Source: Bacteroidota bacterium
GTDB taxonomy: Bacteria > Bacteroidota > Bacteroidia > Chitinophagales > Chitinophagaceae
Direction: 5' to 3'
Assembly (NCBI GenBank): GCA_023423405.1
Contig: JAFAFR010000037.1
Span: 124,001-188,000 of the forward strand
Length of the DNA: 64,000 nucleotides
Part shown: positions 25,832-35,497 of the stretch, piece by piece
How positions within the stretch are numbered: position 1 is the stretch's first letter
Layout of the letters: each line of letters starts with the position of its first letter
The notes under the pieces: generated by a model
Database searches by the model: none
The model's input: only the letters and a program-made list of their open reading frames with translations
Told to the model about the DNA's origin: nothing
Program-made: the position numbers and the translations under genes

Positions 25832-26085
25832 CAACACGATAATCATTTGCGCATATAAAAGGGGGTTATTTTTAAAATAATTAACACCCGGCCCGCTACC
25901 CCACTGGTTTTTCGTCATAGAAAAGTAAAAACCTACCACTTATGGGTATTTATAATGTGAGAAAAATTCCGTATACTATGGGAGTGCCGGAAATGCTGTG
26001 AAATTTACCGCAATAGCGGCGGAAAGAGTTTACATCCGGCTGGGGTTTTTGCCCGGCTACAGTCTTTTAATCCGGGCGCAGCATT

Positions 26086-27150
26086 TTAGTCCGCCTGCGC
26101 CATCTTCTCCGCATTTTCTGCAAACTGGAGCTGGTCGATGAATTCCTGGATATCGCCGTTCAACACCACATCGAGATTATAGGCCGTAAGATTGATCCGG
26201 TGGTCGGTCACCCTTCCCTGGGGGAAATTATAGGTGCGGATCTTGGCGCTGCGGTCGCCGCTGCTGACCAGGCTTTTGCGATGGCGCGCAATTTCTTCCT
26301 CCTGCTTGCGCACCTGTTCTTCGTACAGTTTGGTGCGCAGCATCTGCATGGCTTTTTCGCGGTTGGCCAACTGGGTCCGCTCTGTTTGGCAGATCACCAC
26401 CGTGCCCGTGGGAATATGCGTGAGCATTACCTTGGTCTCTACCTTGTTCACGTTCTGGCCGCCGGCGCCACCGCTGCGCGCCGTTTCCATTTTCACATCG
26501 GCATCGCGGATCTCCACGTCCACTTCTTCGGCTTCGGGCATCACCGCCACCGTGGCGGCGCTGGTATGCACACGGCCGCTGGCTTCCGTGGCAGGCACCC
26601 GCTGCACCCGGTGTACACCGCTTTCAAATTTGAGGGTGCCGTATACATCGTCGCCAATCACTTCCACGTTCACTTCCTTGTAACCGCCTACCGTGCCTTC
26701 GCTTTCACTCAGCACGCTGGTTTTCCAGCCGCGACTGTTACAGTAGCGCAGGTACATATTGAGCAGGTCGCCGGCAAAAAGAGAAGCCTCGTCGCCGCCC
26801 GTTCCGGCCCTGATTTCCAGGATGGCGTTTTTGTCGTCCTGCGGATCCTTGGGGATCAGCATCTGCCGGATCTCCGCCGCCAGTTTCCCTTCTTTTTCTT
26901 CCAGTTCCGGCAGTTCTTCCTTGGCCAGTTCGCGCAGTTCCTCATCGTCGCCCTCCAGCGCCTCGCGGTAAGAACGGACATCGTTCTGCACGCTGCGGTA
27001 ATTGTCGTAGGCCAGCACGATCTTTTCCAGGCTACGGTATTCTTTACTCATAGCGCTGAACTGTTTGTTGTCCGCCACGATTTCCGGGTTGGTCAGTGAA
27101 ACACCCAGGGTTTCGAAGCGGGCTTTGATCGCATCCAGTTTGTCCTGCAT
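26086..27150 (-). CDS. prfA: Peptide chain release factor 1
   Basis: Ends translation at UAA and UAG. 354 aa, typical. The stop-codon reading tripeptide is PAT in RVPATEASGR, which is the RF1 form rather than SPF of RF2, and the peptidyl-hydrolysis motif GGQ is in SGGAGGQNVNKVE. There is no programmed frameshift, as expected for RF1. It is divergent from the amidohydrolase gene; a perfect TAATTTTG box lies 26 nt upstream. Confidence 0.96.
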   Translation of the reverse strand: MQDKLDAIKARFETLGVSLTNPEIVADNKQFSAMSKEYRSLEKIVLAYDNYRSVQNDVRSYREALEGDDEELRELAKEELPELEEKEGKLAAEIRQMLIPKDPQDDKNAILEIRAGTGGDEASLFAGDLLNMYLRYCNSRGWKTSVLSESEGTVGGYKEVNVEVIGDDVYGTLKFESGVHRVQRVPATEASGRVHTSAATVAVMPEAEEVDVEIRDADVKMETARSGGAGGQNVNKVETKVMLTHIPTGTVVICQTERTQLANREKAMQMLRTKLYEEQVRKQEEEIARHRKSLVSSGDRSAKIRTYNFPQGRVTDHRINLTAYNLDVVLNGDIQEFIDQLQFAENAEKMAQAD

Positions 27151-27175
27151 AATTCCTATTTTGGCCGAAGGTTGG

Positions 27176-27183
27176 CAAAATTA
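27176..27183 (-). promoter_or_regulatory. -7 promoter box of prfA
   Basis: TAATTTTG on the minus strand matches TAnnTTTG exactly, 26 nt upstream of the prfA ATG. No good -33 element was found at the usual distance. Confidence 0.4.
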
Positions 27184-27197
27184 ATCCAATTCGGCGC

Positions 27198-28340
27198 ATG
27201 ATCCATCGAAAATTCAGGGCAGACAGGCTTTTCAACGGAACCGGTTTTGAACCGGCAGGAACCGTGCTGGTGACAACAGCGGCCGGCGAAATCCTGGACC
27301 TGCTGCCGCAGCAGGAAGCGGGCGAAGACCTGGAATACATCCCGGGCATACTCACACCCGGCTGGATCAACACGCACTGCCACCTGGAGCTGAGCCATAT
27401 GGCCGGGCAAATCCCACCGCAATCGGGCATGGTGCCCTTCCTGCTCGGCGTGCTGCAGGGACGGCATCTCCGGATCGCGGAACAGGCAGCGGCCATGAAA
27501 AAAGCAGATACCACCATGTATGCAGAAGGAATTGTAGCTGTTGGCGACATCTGCAATACCACCGACAGCCTCGCCGTTAAAAAAACATCCCCCATCCGCT
27601 ACCATCATTTTGTAGAAACCAGTGGCTTTGTTCCTTCGGGTGCCGGTCACCGCTATACACAGGCAAAAAAGGTTTGGGAAAGTTTCGATGCCATTGGTTC
27701 CGCATCTGTTGTACCGCACGCGCCTTATTCCGTGTCACCGGAACTTTTTCAAAAAATATTCAGCGAATTTCCGGCCATCAGCACGCTGCACAACCAGGAA
27801 AGCACCGACGAAAATCTTTTCTTCGAAACCGGCGCCTCCCGCTTCCGGGAATTATTTGCCGCCATTGGCGTTTCGCTCGATTTTTTCCGTCCACCCGGCA
27901 CCAGCAGCCTGCAGGCGGTACTGCCCCTACTGCGTCCCGTGCAGAAAATGATCCTGGTGCACAATACCGAAACCAGCGCGGCCGACCTGCAGCAATTGCA
28001 GGAAAACAACAAAGCCACCCAATACTTTTTTTGCCTTTGCCCCGGCGCCAACCTCTACATCAACAACCGCCTGCCGCCCATTGACCTCCTGCGCCAACAG
28101 GGTTGCACGCTTACATTGGGAACCGATAGCCTGGCGTCCAATCATACGCTGAGCCTCGCAGCGGAGATACAACTGGTACAAAAATATTTCCCCGGCATAC
28201 CACTGGAAGAGATCCTGCGATGGGTCACTTTCAATGGCGCGGTAGCGCTGGGCATGGAGGACAAACTGGGCAGTTTCGGAAAAGGAAAAACACCGGGCAT
28301 GGTGCAGTTCAACAACGGGAAGAGCAAACGGCTTCTTTGA
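27198..28340 (+). CDS. Amidohydrolase-family deaminase/hydrolase
   Basis: Metal-dependent TIM-barrel hydrolase, 380 aa, cytosolic. Metal ligands are seen in NTHCHLELSHM (HxH near residues 58-60), PHAPYSVSPELF, a later HN at the fourth strand, and the Asp of TLGTDSLASNHTLSL. This pattern belongs to the SsnA/TrzN/aminodeoxyfutalosine-deaminase branch, which acts on purine-like or other amine substrates. Other futalosine-pathway genes are not nearby, so the substrate stays open. The ATG is the first codon after the divergent promoter region shared with prfA. Confidence 0.85.
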   Translation: MIHRKFRADRLFNGTGFEPAGTVLVTTAAGEILDLLPQQEAGEDLEYIPGILTPGWINTHCHLELSHMAGQIPPQSGMVPFLLGVLQGRHLRIAEQAAAMKKADTTMYAEGIVAVGDICNTTDSLAVKKTSPIRYHHFVETSGFVPSGAGHRYTQAKKVWESFDAIGSASVVPHAPYSVSPELFQKIFSEFPAISTLHNQESTDENLFFETGASRFRELFAAIGVSLDFFRPPGTSSLQAVLPLLRPVQKMILVHNTETSAADLQQLQENNKATQYFFCLCPGANLYINNRLPPIDLLRQQGCTLTLGTDSLASNHTLSLAAEIQLVQKYFPGIPLEEILRWVTFNGAVALGMEDKLGSFGKGKTPGMVQFNNGKSKRLL

Positions 28341-28376
28341 TCAATGCGGCATTGCTGATCCGCACAACAGTTCTGA

Positions 28377-29117
28377 TCAGCCCAGCACTTCCTGCAGTAC
28401 AGGCAGCGAACGCAGCCTGCCGAAATCGGGCAGGTGATAGGCATAATAAGATTCCAGCGAGAACAACAATTGCCGGCGCACCATTCCGGTCAGTGCAAAA
28501 TCTTCCAGTTCGGCGGGCTGCATCACTTTCAGCAGGTCCGACAACACGGCGGAGGCGCCCGGATCGAGGTACTGGGTGTGGGCCGGCGGCTGGTCGAGGA
28601 AGCGGCCTTCCTGCAGATCGAGGAACTGTTTCCCGTTTTCCTTTTCTTCCGACAAACGGAAGCCGAAAAAATTCGCCAGGTGAACGGCAAAGAAAATCGG
28701 GTAATTCGCCACCACGGGTGCGCCTGCGCGGTCGAGGTGCAACAGCGCATCTTCCATAAAATAAAACAGGTCGGGATTGCTCTCCGGTTCCTTCAGGCAT
28801 TTCAGCAGCAACTCCACCATAAAAGTGGCCACCGACGCTTTGAAAACATCTTCATACAACTGCGTGTACAACTGCGCCCAACGGTATTCCCTGATCCGCT
28901 GGATGTTTTTCTGCGGCTGGTGATACACCACCAGATCGAGCAGGGCCGCGGGCTGGAAGGGATTGCCCCGGGAGCCCTGTTTTTTTCCGCCGCCGCGAAG
29001 CCCGTTGATGATATAAGATTGCAGCCCGAATCCTTCGGTAAAAATGGACACGATCAAACTGGTTTCACCATATTTGACCGACCGCAATACAATTCCTTTT
29101 GTGGGCGCCAGGGACAT
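28377..29117 (-). CDS. recO: DNA repair protein RecO
   Basis: Recombination mediator that loads RecA with RecR. 246 aa. An N-terminal OB-fold with TKGIVLRSVKYGETSLIV and a YIINGLRGGGKKQG loop, then the helical C-terminal part (FFAVHLANFFGFRLSEE, KFFDLQEG-like segment) of Bacteroidota RecO, which lacks the zinc-binding cysteines found in some other phyla. It is convergent with the amidohydrolase gene and divergent from the exporter gene. Confidence 0.92.
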   Translation of the reverse strand: MSLAPTKGIVLRSVKYGETSLIVSIFTEGFGLQSYIINGLRGGGKKQGSRGNPFQPAALLDLVVYHQPQKNIQRIREYRWAQLYTQLYEDVFKASVATFMVELLLKCLKEPESNPDLFYFMEDALLHLDRAGAPVVANYPIFFAVHLANFFGFRLSEEKENGKQFLDLQEGRFLDQPPAHTQYLDPGASAVLSDLLKVMQPAELEDFALTGMVRRQLLFSLESYYAYHLPDFGRLRSLPVLQEVLG

Positions 29118-29180
29118 CGGGTAAAGTTAACCCGAATCCGCTGAAAATGGCTTTCTTTGCGGGCAACCAACCCGTTATCC

Positions 29181-31517
29181 ATGTGGTATAGACTAGGCAG
29201 TTTTATTCTTCGCTACCGGATTGTCCTGATCACCCTGCTGCTGGCCGCTACCGGCTTTATGGCCTGGCAGGCCAGCCAGGTGCAGATGAGTTATGATTTC
29301 GCGCGGGCCATTCCTACCGATAACCCCAAATACCGCGATTACATCGCTTTCAAAAAACAGTTCGGGGAAGATGGCAGCCTGCTGGTGATTGGTATTCAAA
29401 CGGACAAACTGTTTGAAGAAACGGTCTTTCGCGATTATGCCACCCTGCAGCAGGACCTGAAAAAGATCAAAGGCGTGGAAGAGATCCTGGGCATTCCGGG
29501 TGCAGTGACCCTGGTCAAAAACGACAGTACGGAAAAGCTGCAGGCGCAGCGGCTCTTTCCCGATGCAGCGCTCAACAAGGCAGGCATTGATTCCGGCGCG
29601 GCGCGGTTCCGCAGCCTGCCCTTTTATGAAGGCATCCTCTACAACCCCGATACCCGCGCCTACCTGATGGGACTCACCATCAATAAAGACATACTGGCTT
29701 CTCCCGCGCGCACCGGTGTGGTGAAACAGATCGTGGACCGTGCAGAACGTTTCGGACAACAGCACCAGCTCACAATGCACTACAGCGGGCTGCCACTGAT
29801 CCGCACGCAGATGGCCGATCGCATCGCCAAAGAAATGAAATGGCTGCTCGCCGGTTCGCTGATCTTTTCCGCCATCATTTTGCTGGCTTTTTTCCGCAGT
29901 GTGAGCGCCATGCTGCTGTCCCTCGCGGTGGTGATCATGGGTGTGCTGTGGAGCATGGGCACCATGCACCTGCTGGGTTTCAAAATAACATTGCTCAACG
30001 CACTCATCCCGCCCCTGATCGTGGTGATCGGCATTCCCAACTGTATTTATTTCCTGAACAAATTCCACCACACTTATCTTGATACGGACGATAAGATGGA
30101 AGCGCTGCGCACCATGGTGGCCAAAATGGGCATTGTTACCCTTTTCTGCAATATTGCGGCGGCCATCGGCTTTGCGGTGTTTGCACTCACCAGCAGTGCC
30201 ATATTAAAGGAGTTCGGCATCGTGGCAGGGATCAATATCCTGATGCTCTTTTTCATTTCCCTGGTCTTTATTCCCGTGGTGTTGAGCTTCCTGCCTGCTC
30301 CGCGAAAAAGACATACGCGTTATCTCGAAAACCCGCTCCTGCTGAGCATGCTCGACCGGCTGGAAATATGGTCGCTGCAGCACCGCAAACTCATTTACAC
30401 CACGGCTGCCCTGCTTACGGTGGCCGCACTGCTGGGCATGATGCGCCTGCGTTCGGAAGGCTTTATCGTAGACGATCTTCCCAAAACCGATAAGATCTAC
30501 GCCGACCTCAAATTCTTTGAGAACAATTTCAAGGGCGTAATGCCGCTGGAGATCGTGGTGGATACCAAACAGAAAAACGGGCTTCGCAAGAACCCCCTGC
30601 AGCTCTTCAGCCGCATCGATTCCCTCGCGCAATTCATTGCTGAGAATCCTGATATGGCCAGGCCGCTTTCCATTGCCGAAGGCATCAAATTTGCCAAGCA
30701 GGCCTACTACGATGGCGACAGTACCAATTACGCACTGCCCAACAGTTTCGATATCGGTTTCCTCGCGGGTTACCTGAACCTCCGCGGCTCGGGTGGCGCC
30801 GGCGAAAAAAACCAGCTCACCAAACTGGTCAGCTCCTTTATGGATACCGCCAAACAGCAGACCCGCATCAGCGTGAACATGAAAGACGTGGGCAGCAAGC
30901 GCCTGCCGGAGATCCTCGCCGGCATCCGCGAAAAAGCCAACCAGTATTTCGATTCCTCGCAATATCACGTAACCATGACCGGTAGCAGCATCACTTTCCT
31001 GGAGGGCAGCACCTTTATCATCAATGGGTTGAAGGAAAGTATTTTCTGGGCCTTCCTGCTGATCGCACTTTGTATGATCTACCTGTTCCGCTCGGTGCGC
31101 ATCCTCATCTGTTCCCTGATCCCCAACCTGATTCCGCTGGTGATCACCGCCGGCGTCATGGGATGGGCCGGCGTGGCGCTGAAACCCTCTACGGTACTCG
31201 TTTTCAGCGTGGCGTTAGGAATTGCCATCGACATCACCATCCGGTTCCTGGTAAATTATAAGCAGGAGAGCGAAGCGAATAAAGACGCCAAACCTGTGGA
31301 CATCGTGATACAGACCATTCACTCCACGGGCATCAGCATCATTTATACTTCGCTGGTACTGATCGCGGGATTTGTCATTTTCTGTTTCAGCGGTTTCGGC
31401 GGAACACAGTCGCTCGGCTGGCTGACTTCCCTCACCTTAATTGTGGCTACCATCACCAACCTGGTGCTATTGCCCGCCCTGCTGATCGATATTCATCCGA
31501 GAAAAGGAAAGGCTTAA
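29181..31517 (+). CDS. MMPL/RND-superfamily exporter
   Basis: 778 aa with the two-fold RND layout: one membrane segment near the N-terminus, a periplasmic loop about residues 35-215, five segments, a seventh segment after about 385, a second large loop, and five more segments. SVALGIAIDITIRFL carries the conserved acidic residue of the proton relay in segment 10, and FRSVSAMLLSLAVVIMG is in the first block. Such proteins move lipids or hydrophobic compounds. The ATG at 29181 is preferred to a TTG at 29157. The stop overlaps that of the TlpA gene in CTTAAG. Confidence 0.88.
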   Translation: MWYRLGSFILRYRIVLITLLLAATGFMAWQASQVQMSYDFARAIPTDNPKYRDYIAFKKQFGEDGSLLVIGIQTDKLFEETVFRDYATLQQDLKKIKGVEEILGIPGAVTLVKNDSTEKLQAQRLFPDAALNKAGIDSGAARFRSLPFYEGILYNPDTRAYLMGLTINKDILASPARTGVVKQIVDRAERFGQQHQLTMHYSGLPLIRTQMADRIAKEMKWLLAGSLIFSAIILLAFFRSVSAMLLSLAVVIMGVLWSMGTMHLLGFKITLLNALIPPLIVVIGIPNCIYFLNKFHHTYLDTDDKMEALRTMVAKMGIVTLFCNIAAAIGFAVFALTSSAILKEFGIVAGINILMLFFISLVFIPVVLSFLPAPRKRHTRYLENPLLLSMLDRLEIWSLQHRKLIYTTAALLTVAALLGMMRLRSEGFIVDDLPKTDKIYADLKFFENNFKGVMPLEIVVDTKQKNGLRKNPLQLFSRIDSLAQFIAENPDMARPLSIAEGIKFAKQAYYDGDSTNYALPNSFDIGFLAGYLNLRGSGGAGEKNQLTKLVSSFMDTAKQQTRISVNMKDVGSKRLPEILAGIREKANQYFDSSQYHVTMTGSSITFLEGSTFIINGLKESIFWAFLLIALCMIYLFRSVRILICSLIPNLIPLVITAGVMGWAGVALKPSTVLVFSVALGIAIDITIRFLVNYKQESEANKDAKPVDIVIQTIHSTGISIIYTSLVLIAGFVIFCFSGFGGTQSLGWLTSLTLIVATITNLVLLPALLIDIHPRKGKA

Positions 31518-32695
31518 GGAAGTACTTCGCTGAGTTTCTGCTCCAGGTCGAACCCACGCAGGTTCTCGGCAATCACTTTTCCGCTTGGATCGATGAGCAC
31601 GTTGTAAGGAATGCCTTCGAAGCCGTATGCTTTCACGGATTCGCTTTCCCAGAATTTAAGATCGCTCATGTGCGACCAGATCAGTTTATCGGCGCTGATG
31701 GCTTTTTCCCAGGGACCTTTTTCCTTATCGAGTGAAACGCCCAGGATGGTGAAATTCTTATTGCGGAATTTGTCGTAAGCTCTTACTACATTGGGATTCT
31801 CCTGCCGGCAGGGCGCGCACCAGGATGCCCAGAAATCCACCAGCACGTACTTGCCGCGAAAATCGCGGATGGAAATATTTTTTCCATTGGGATCGGGCAT
31901 GGTGAGATCGGGCGCTTCTTTCCCGATGAGCGACCTGGCCGCTTTCTGCTTTTCCATTTCGGCCATCTGTGCCTGTTGCATGTCGAATGTTTGCTTCATG
32001 GATTTCAGCATGCCATGCTCCGGAAATTTCTTGAGGGACTGGCTCAGCGCCGTTTCGAAATCCGTTTTCGAAAACACGCGCGAGGAAATGCCCAATGCAA
32101 AAAGACTTACGGCAGGATTGGAAGATTTGGAGATAAATCCTTTCAGGTAATCGGTGATGGAAGCAATGGCTTTGTTCTTTTCTTCGGTAACCGCCAGCAA
32201 TACGCTGTCGGGTGCGCCGGTTTGCTTGAGGCTGTCCATGCGGCTGAAAATATTGTTGATGGAAGCGCTGCGATCGGTGTACTGCTGGATGAAGTCGCGC
32301 AGTTGTTCGCTGCCCTCCGAACCGCTCACGGTATAGAACCGGTCGTGTTTGGAAAGATCAAGGTCCACCTGGATGTTCTCCGCATCGTTCACCAGCACCA
32401 GCACGGGACCGTTCTCCACCGTCAGTTGATAGAGGCCGGCCTCTTTTGCTTTTCCTTTTAATGTGATGCTGCCGGCATTGTCTTTCAGCGAGGCGGAATC
32501 CAGGATCAGGGGAGCGGCTTCGGGACCAAAGGGAATTTCTTCCAGCAACAGTTTTCTCCCGGGCATGGGACTCAGTTTGTCGGCCTCCTTATATTTTACC
32601 GCCACGTCAAATTCGCCGGCAGCTTCTTTCGACTTACATTGAACCAGCAGCACAGCAACTACCAGCAGGTATCCAATTCTTTGGAGCAATTTCAT
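31514..32695 (-). CDS. TlpA-like thioredoxin-fold lipoprotein with DUF4369
   Basis: Periplasmic thiol-disulfide oxidoreductase, 393 aa. The lipobox ends VLLVQC (Cys20). The N-terminal half is a DUF4369-type beta-domain (SITLKGKAKEAGLYQLTV). The thioredoxin domain is at about 255-393 with catalytic WASWCAPCRQENP. Such proteins probably reduce or isomerise cysteines in exported proteins; a cysteine-rich small protein is encoded 6 kb upstream on the same strand. It lies 13 nt after gatB. Confidence 0.9.
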   Translation of the reverse strand: MKLLQRIGYLLVVAVLLVQCKSKEAAGEFDVAVKYKEADKLSPMPGRKLLLEEIPFGPEAAPLILDSASLKDNAGSITLKGKAKEAGLYQLTVENGPVLVLVNDAENIQVDLDLSKHDRFYTVSGSEGSEQLRDFIQQYTDRSASINNIFSRMDSLKQTGAPDSVLLAVTEEKNKAIASITDYLKGFISKSSNPAVSLFALGISSRVFSKTDFETALSQSLKKFPEHGMLKSMKQTFDMQQAQMAEMEKQKAARSLIGKEAPDLTMPDPNGKNISIRDFRGKYVLVDFWASWCAPCRQENPNVVRAYDKFRNKNFTILGVSLDKEKGPWEKAISADKLIWSHMSDLKFWESESVKAYGFEGIPYNVLIDPSGKVIAENLRGFDLEQKLSEVLP

Positions 32696-32708
32696 ATTGT
32701 TTGTTTGT

Positions 32709-34163
32709 TCAGGATTCGTTGAGTTTTTGTTCCAGCAGGTGGGTGGTCATTTTGGGATCGGCCTTGCCCCTCGACAATTTTTTCACCTCACCCATGAAAA
32801 GACCCAGCAGGCCTTTTTTTCCACGACGGTATTCGGCCACTTTTTCCGGCATGCGGTTCAGCACTTCTCCTATCCACTGCTCTATTTCGCCCGTGCCTGC
32901 ATTCTGCAGGAGATTGAGGCGGGTGGCCAGTTGCAGCGGATCTTCCTCCGGCGATTCCAGCAATTTGGGAAGCAGTCTTCCCGAAGCGCTGGAAAAACTG
33001 ATCTGCCCCGATTCCACCACTGTGGTCAGCGCTGCCAGTCCTTTGGGAGAAAGGGGGAAAGCGGAAATATCCCGCCCATTTTCGTTACACCAGTTGCGGA
33101 TGGGGCCCAGGATCCAGTTGGCAAGGGATTTACAGGAAGGCGTGTGTTCGGCCGCCGCCTCAAAATACCGTACCTGTTCTATGTCCTCGCTCAGGTTACG
33201 GGCATCATAGGCCGGCAGTTGGTACTGCGTCTCAAATTTTTCGCGTACAGCGTCCGGGAGCGCCGGCATGGCCTGCCGGATGGATTCCAGTTTCTCCGCC
33301 GTTACCAGGAAGGGCGGCAGGTCGGGATCGGGGAAATAGCGATAGTCGTTGGCTTCCTCTTTGGAGCGCAGGGCGAAGGTGGTGCCCCTGTCCGCATCGA
33401 AACTGCGGGTCTGCTGCTCGATGGTTTCGCCCCTTTCCGCCATTTCCATCATGCGGACCGCTTCGTATTCAATGGCTTTTTTGACGTGCCGGATGGAGTT
33501 CAGGTTCTTCACCTCCACCTTGGTGCCCAGTTGGGTGGCGCCACGCGGACGGATGGAAACATTGGCGTCGCAACGCATGCTGCCTTCTTCCATATTGCCA
33601 TCGCAGATACCCAGGTAACGCACCAGTTTGCGGATCTCCGTTACATAGGCATAGGCTTCTTCGGCGCTGAAAAGATCGGGCTCCGACACCATTTCGATCA
33701 GCGGCACGCCGGCCCGGTTGTGGTCGATGGCCGTTTTATGCGGATCGGCATCGTGTACACTTTTGCCGGCGTCTTCTTCCAGGTGAATATGGTGCAGTTG
33801 TACCGTGCGTTCTTTGCCGTCGGCAACAATGCGGATGCCTCCGCCGGTGCAGATATTATTGATGTGCTGGCTGGTTTGGTAACCCTTGGGAAGATCGGGG
33901 TAAAAATAGTGCTTGCGGGCAAACCAGTTCACCGGGCTGATGGCGCAATTGCAGGCCAGTCCCATCCGGACGGCAAATTCCACGGCCTTCCCGTTGAGGC
34001 AGGGAAGCGTGCCGGGATAGGCCAGCGTAATGGGACTGATATGCGTATTAGGCGCTGCTCCGAAAGCAGCCGGGTCGGCCGTGAACAATTTCGTATGGGT
34101 GAGCAACTGCACGTGCACTTCCAGCCCTATTACCAGTTCATACTTTTCCTGTAATCCGGTCAT
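32709..34163 (-). CDS. gatB: Aspartyl/glutamyl-tRNA amidotransferase subunit B
   Basis: Part of GatCAB, which amidates Glu-tRNA-Gln or Asp-tRNA-Asn. 484 aa with GLEVHVQLLTHTKLF at the start, CPGTLPCLN-equivalent AYPGTLPCLNGKAV, RAGVPLIEMVSEPD, and the C-terminal YqeY-like helical tail. The gene is essential in organisms lacking GlnRS or AsnRS. Its ATG overlaps the stop of the haloperoxidase-like gene by 4 nt (ATGA at 34163-34160), so a core gene is translationally coupled to an accessory locus. Confidence 0.96.
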   Translation of the reverse strand: MTGLQEKYELVIGLEVHVQLLTHTKLFTADPAAFGAAPNTHISPITLAYPGTLPCLNGKAVEFAVRMGLACNCAISPVNWFARKHYFYPDLPKGYQTSQHINNICTGGGIRIVADGKERTVQLHHIHLEEDAGKSVHDADPHKTAIDHNRAGVPLIEMVSEPDLFSAEEAYAYVTEIRKLVRYLGICDGNMEEGSMRCDANVSIRPRGATQLGTKVEVKNLNSIRHVKKAIEYEAVRMMEMAERGETIEQQTRSFDADRGTTFALRSKEEANDYRYFPDPDLPPFLVTAEKLESIRQAMPALPDAVREKFETQYQLPAYDARNLSEDIEQVRYFEAAAEHTPSCKSLANWILGPIRNWCNENGRDISAFPLSPKGLAALTTVVESGQISFSSASGRLLPKLLESPEEDPLQLATRLNLLQNAGTGEIEQWIGEVLNRMPEKVAEYRRGKKGLLGLFMGEVKKLSRGKADPKMTTHLLEQKLNES

Positions 34164-35497
34164 TGGGCAAATGTACGATCCATTTTGCCCAGAACATGAA
34201 GGCCGACCCTTTTCCCCTGGTCCTGCCCTCTTTGAATGGCATCCAGAAAATGGATCCCCCCGTAAAGCCGTGAAATAGCGGCTTCTTCGGCGGCTTGCCG
34301 AAAGGACAGAAATCTTCTTGGTGGCAGGCCAAAGGGAATTTCGGTTGAATCTATGAAACTGGTGTTATCGCCCAGGTACTGGCTCAGCAATTCAGCCGCC
34401 GCCGAGGAGATCACGGAGTGGCCGCTGGTATATTCGGGAAAAGGAGGCGTTTGAAGCAGCGGTTTCCAGTCAGGATCAATCAGTTTACGAATGGCCGTTT
34501 CAGGCCTGATCCGGTTACTCCTGTATTTTTCATCCCAGCAACATATAAAGGCGTCCATCATGGTCATGGCAAGAAAGGTGTGGACGGCTACGGATTTCGC
34601 AAAACCTGTTTTCTGCTGCTGGCAGACCTGTCCCGCAATGCCCATCCAGTGGGCGCCGGGTGAGATTTTTTTTGCCCCAATCTGCAAATGGCCTTCATCG
34701 ATCAGCGCAAAGGGGTTGCAGTCCCAGAATCCCGCAATGGCCTTTTCTTCTTCGGTTTGTTTAACCCCTGCCAGGTAAACTGCTTCTGACAACTGGTAAA
34801 AAGCGGAAGATTTGTCTTTTGAAAAAACGATGGGCGGCTCTGGTTTGAACTGGCTGGCACTGTCGAGGAAAAAAGGCCTTACGATATTGAAATAGGGCTC
34901 TACCGCCGGAAAATAGCCCGGCGGAGTAGGATACCATGTGCTCTCCGAAACTATGGGTACATATCGCTTGAACTGGCTGATTTTCCGGTATCCATCCGAT
35001 TTCGCGTACGAAAGGACCTGCTTTGACACTTCCCTGGCGTATTCCTCGCTTGCCTGTATGACTTCGTCAGAAATACCGTTTTGACGACACAAGGCCAACA
35101 GGCTGTCAGCCGCCTTCCTGATCCGCTCTCCCGATGGCTGGGTGCCGGCGGCCGTTTCATAAATAGCCAGTATAGCTGCCAGTTGCCAGTCGTAACCCTG
35201 TACCTGGCTGGCCTGCAGGGCCGGGAAGTCTTTTAATACCCGGTGCATGGACTGCAAACTACTATCGTGCTGTTGCGCTATCTCATAGCCCGCCAGCATT
35301 GCATACGCAAAAAACCTGGTGGCCAGCGGCGGATTGGTTACATCGTTGATCATTGTTTCCGTCATAACATCGACCACTGTCCGCAATTGTTCCGGGCCTG
35401 CTTTATACGTCAACTTCCGATCGCTGCAGTTCCATAAAAACAGCGGCAACAGGAAAATTACCAGCATGGAGGAAAATTTATTACTCATTGGTTTCAC
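34160..35497 (-). CDS. Vanadium-dependent haloperoxidase-like (PAP2 superfamily) lipoprotein
   Basis: 445 aa. The signal peptide ends LFLWNC (Cys24, or Cys21 from the ATG at 35488). The three metal/phosphate-binding motifs of the family are present in order: KX6RP at 324-332 (KYRSNRIRP), TSGH at 357-360, and SRX5H at 409-416 (SRLYGGIH). The Asp after the last His is at 419, one residue closer than in the usual HX3D. The family includes vanadate haloperoxidases and acid phosphatases; which activity it has cannot be told from sequence. The start is GTG sharing a base with the upstream stop (TAGTG), or the ATG three codons in. Confidence 0.87.
   Translation of the reverse strand: MKPMSNKFSSMLVIFLLPLFLWNCSDRKLTYKAGPEQLRTVVDVMTETMINDVTNPPLATRFFAYAMLAGYEIAQQHDSSLQSMHRVLKDFPALQASQVQGYDWQLAAILAIYETAAGTQPSGERIRKAADSLLALCRQNGISDEVIQASEEYAREVSKQVLSYAKSDGYRKISQFKRYVPIVSESTWYPTPPGYFPAVEPYFNIVRPFFLDSASQFKPEPPIVFSKDKSSAFYQLSEAVYLAGVKQTEEEKAIAGFWDCNPFALIDEGHLQIGAKKISPGAHWMGIAGQVCQQQKTGFAKSVAVHTFLAMTMMDAFICCWDEKYRSNRIRPETAIRKLIDPDWKPLLQTPPFPEYTSGHSVISSAAAELLSQYLGDNTSFIDSTEIPFGLPPRRFLSFRQAAEEAAISRLYGGIHFLDAIQRGQDQGKRVGLHVLGKMDRTFAQ

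Larger units (their letters stand above)
24746..26085. other. 1.3-kb stretch with no convincing gene, rich in short repeats
   Basis: Between the nuclease gene and prfA I find only short overlapping open frames produced by GC-rich repeats. What is present, listed separately: the right boundary repeat (24852), two copies of a 15-mer (25111), a 21-bp repeat (25209), a stem-loop (25385), an 11-bp tandem array (25455), and a terminator with a possible small RNA (25627-25831). Confidence 0.7.

Noticed and set aside
32697..34154. Long open frame antisense to gatB
   Set aside because: Shadow of gatB; composition is His/Phe/Gly-rich and no motif is visible.
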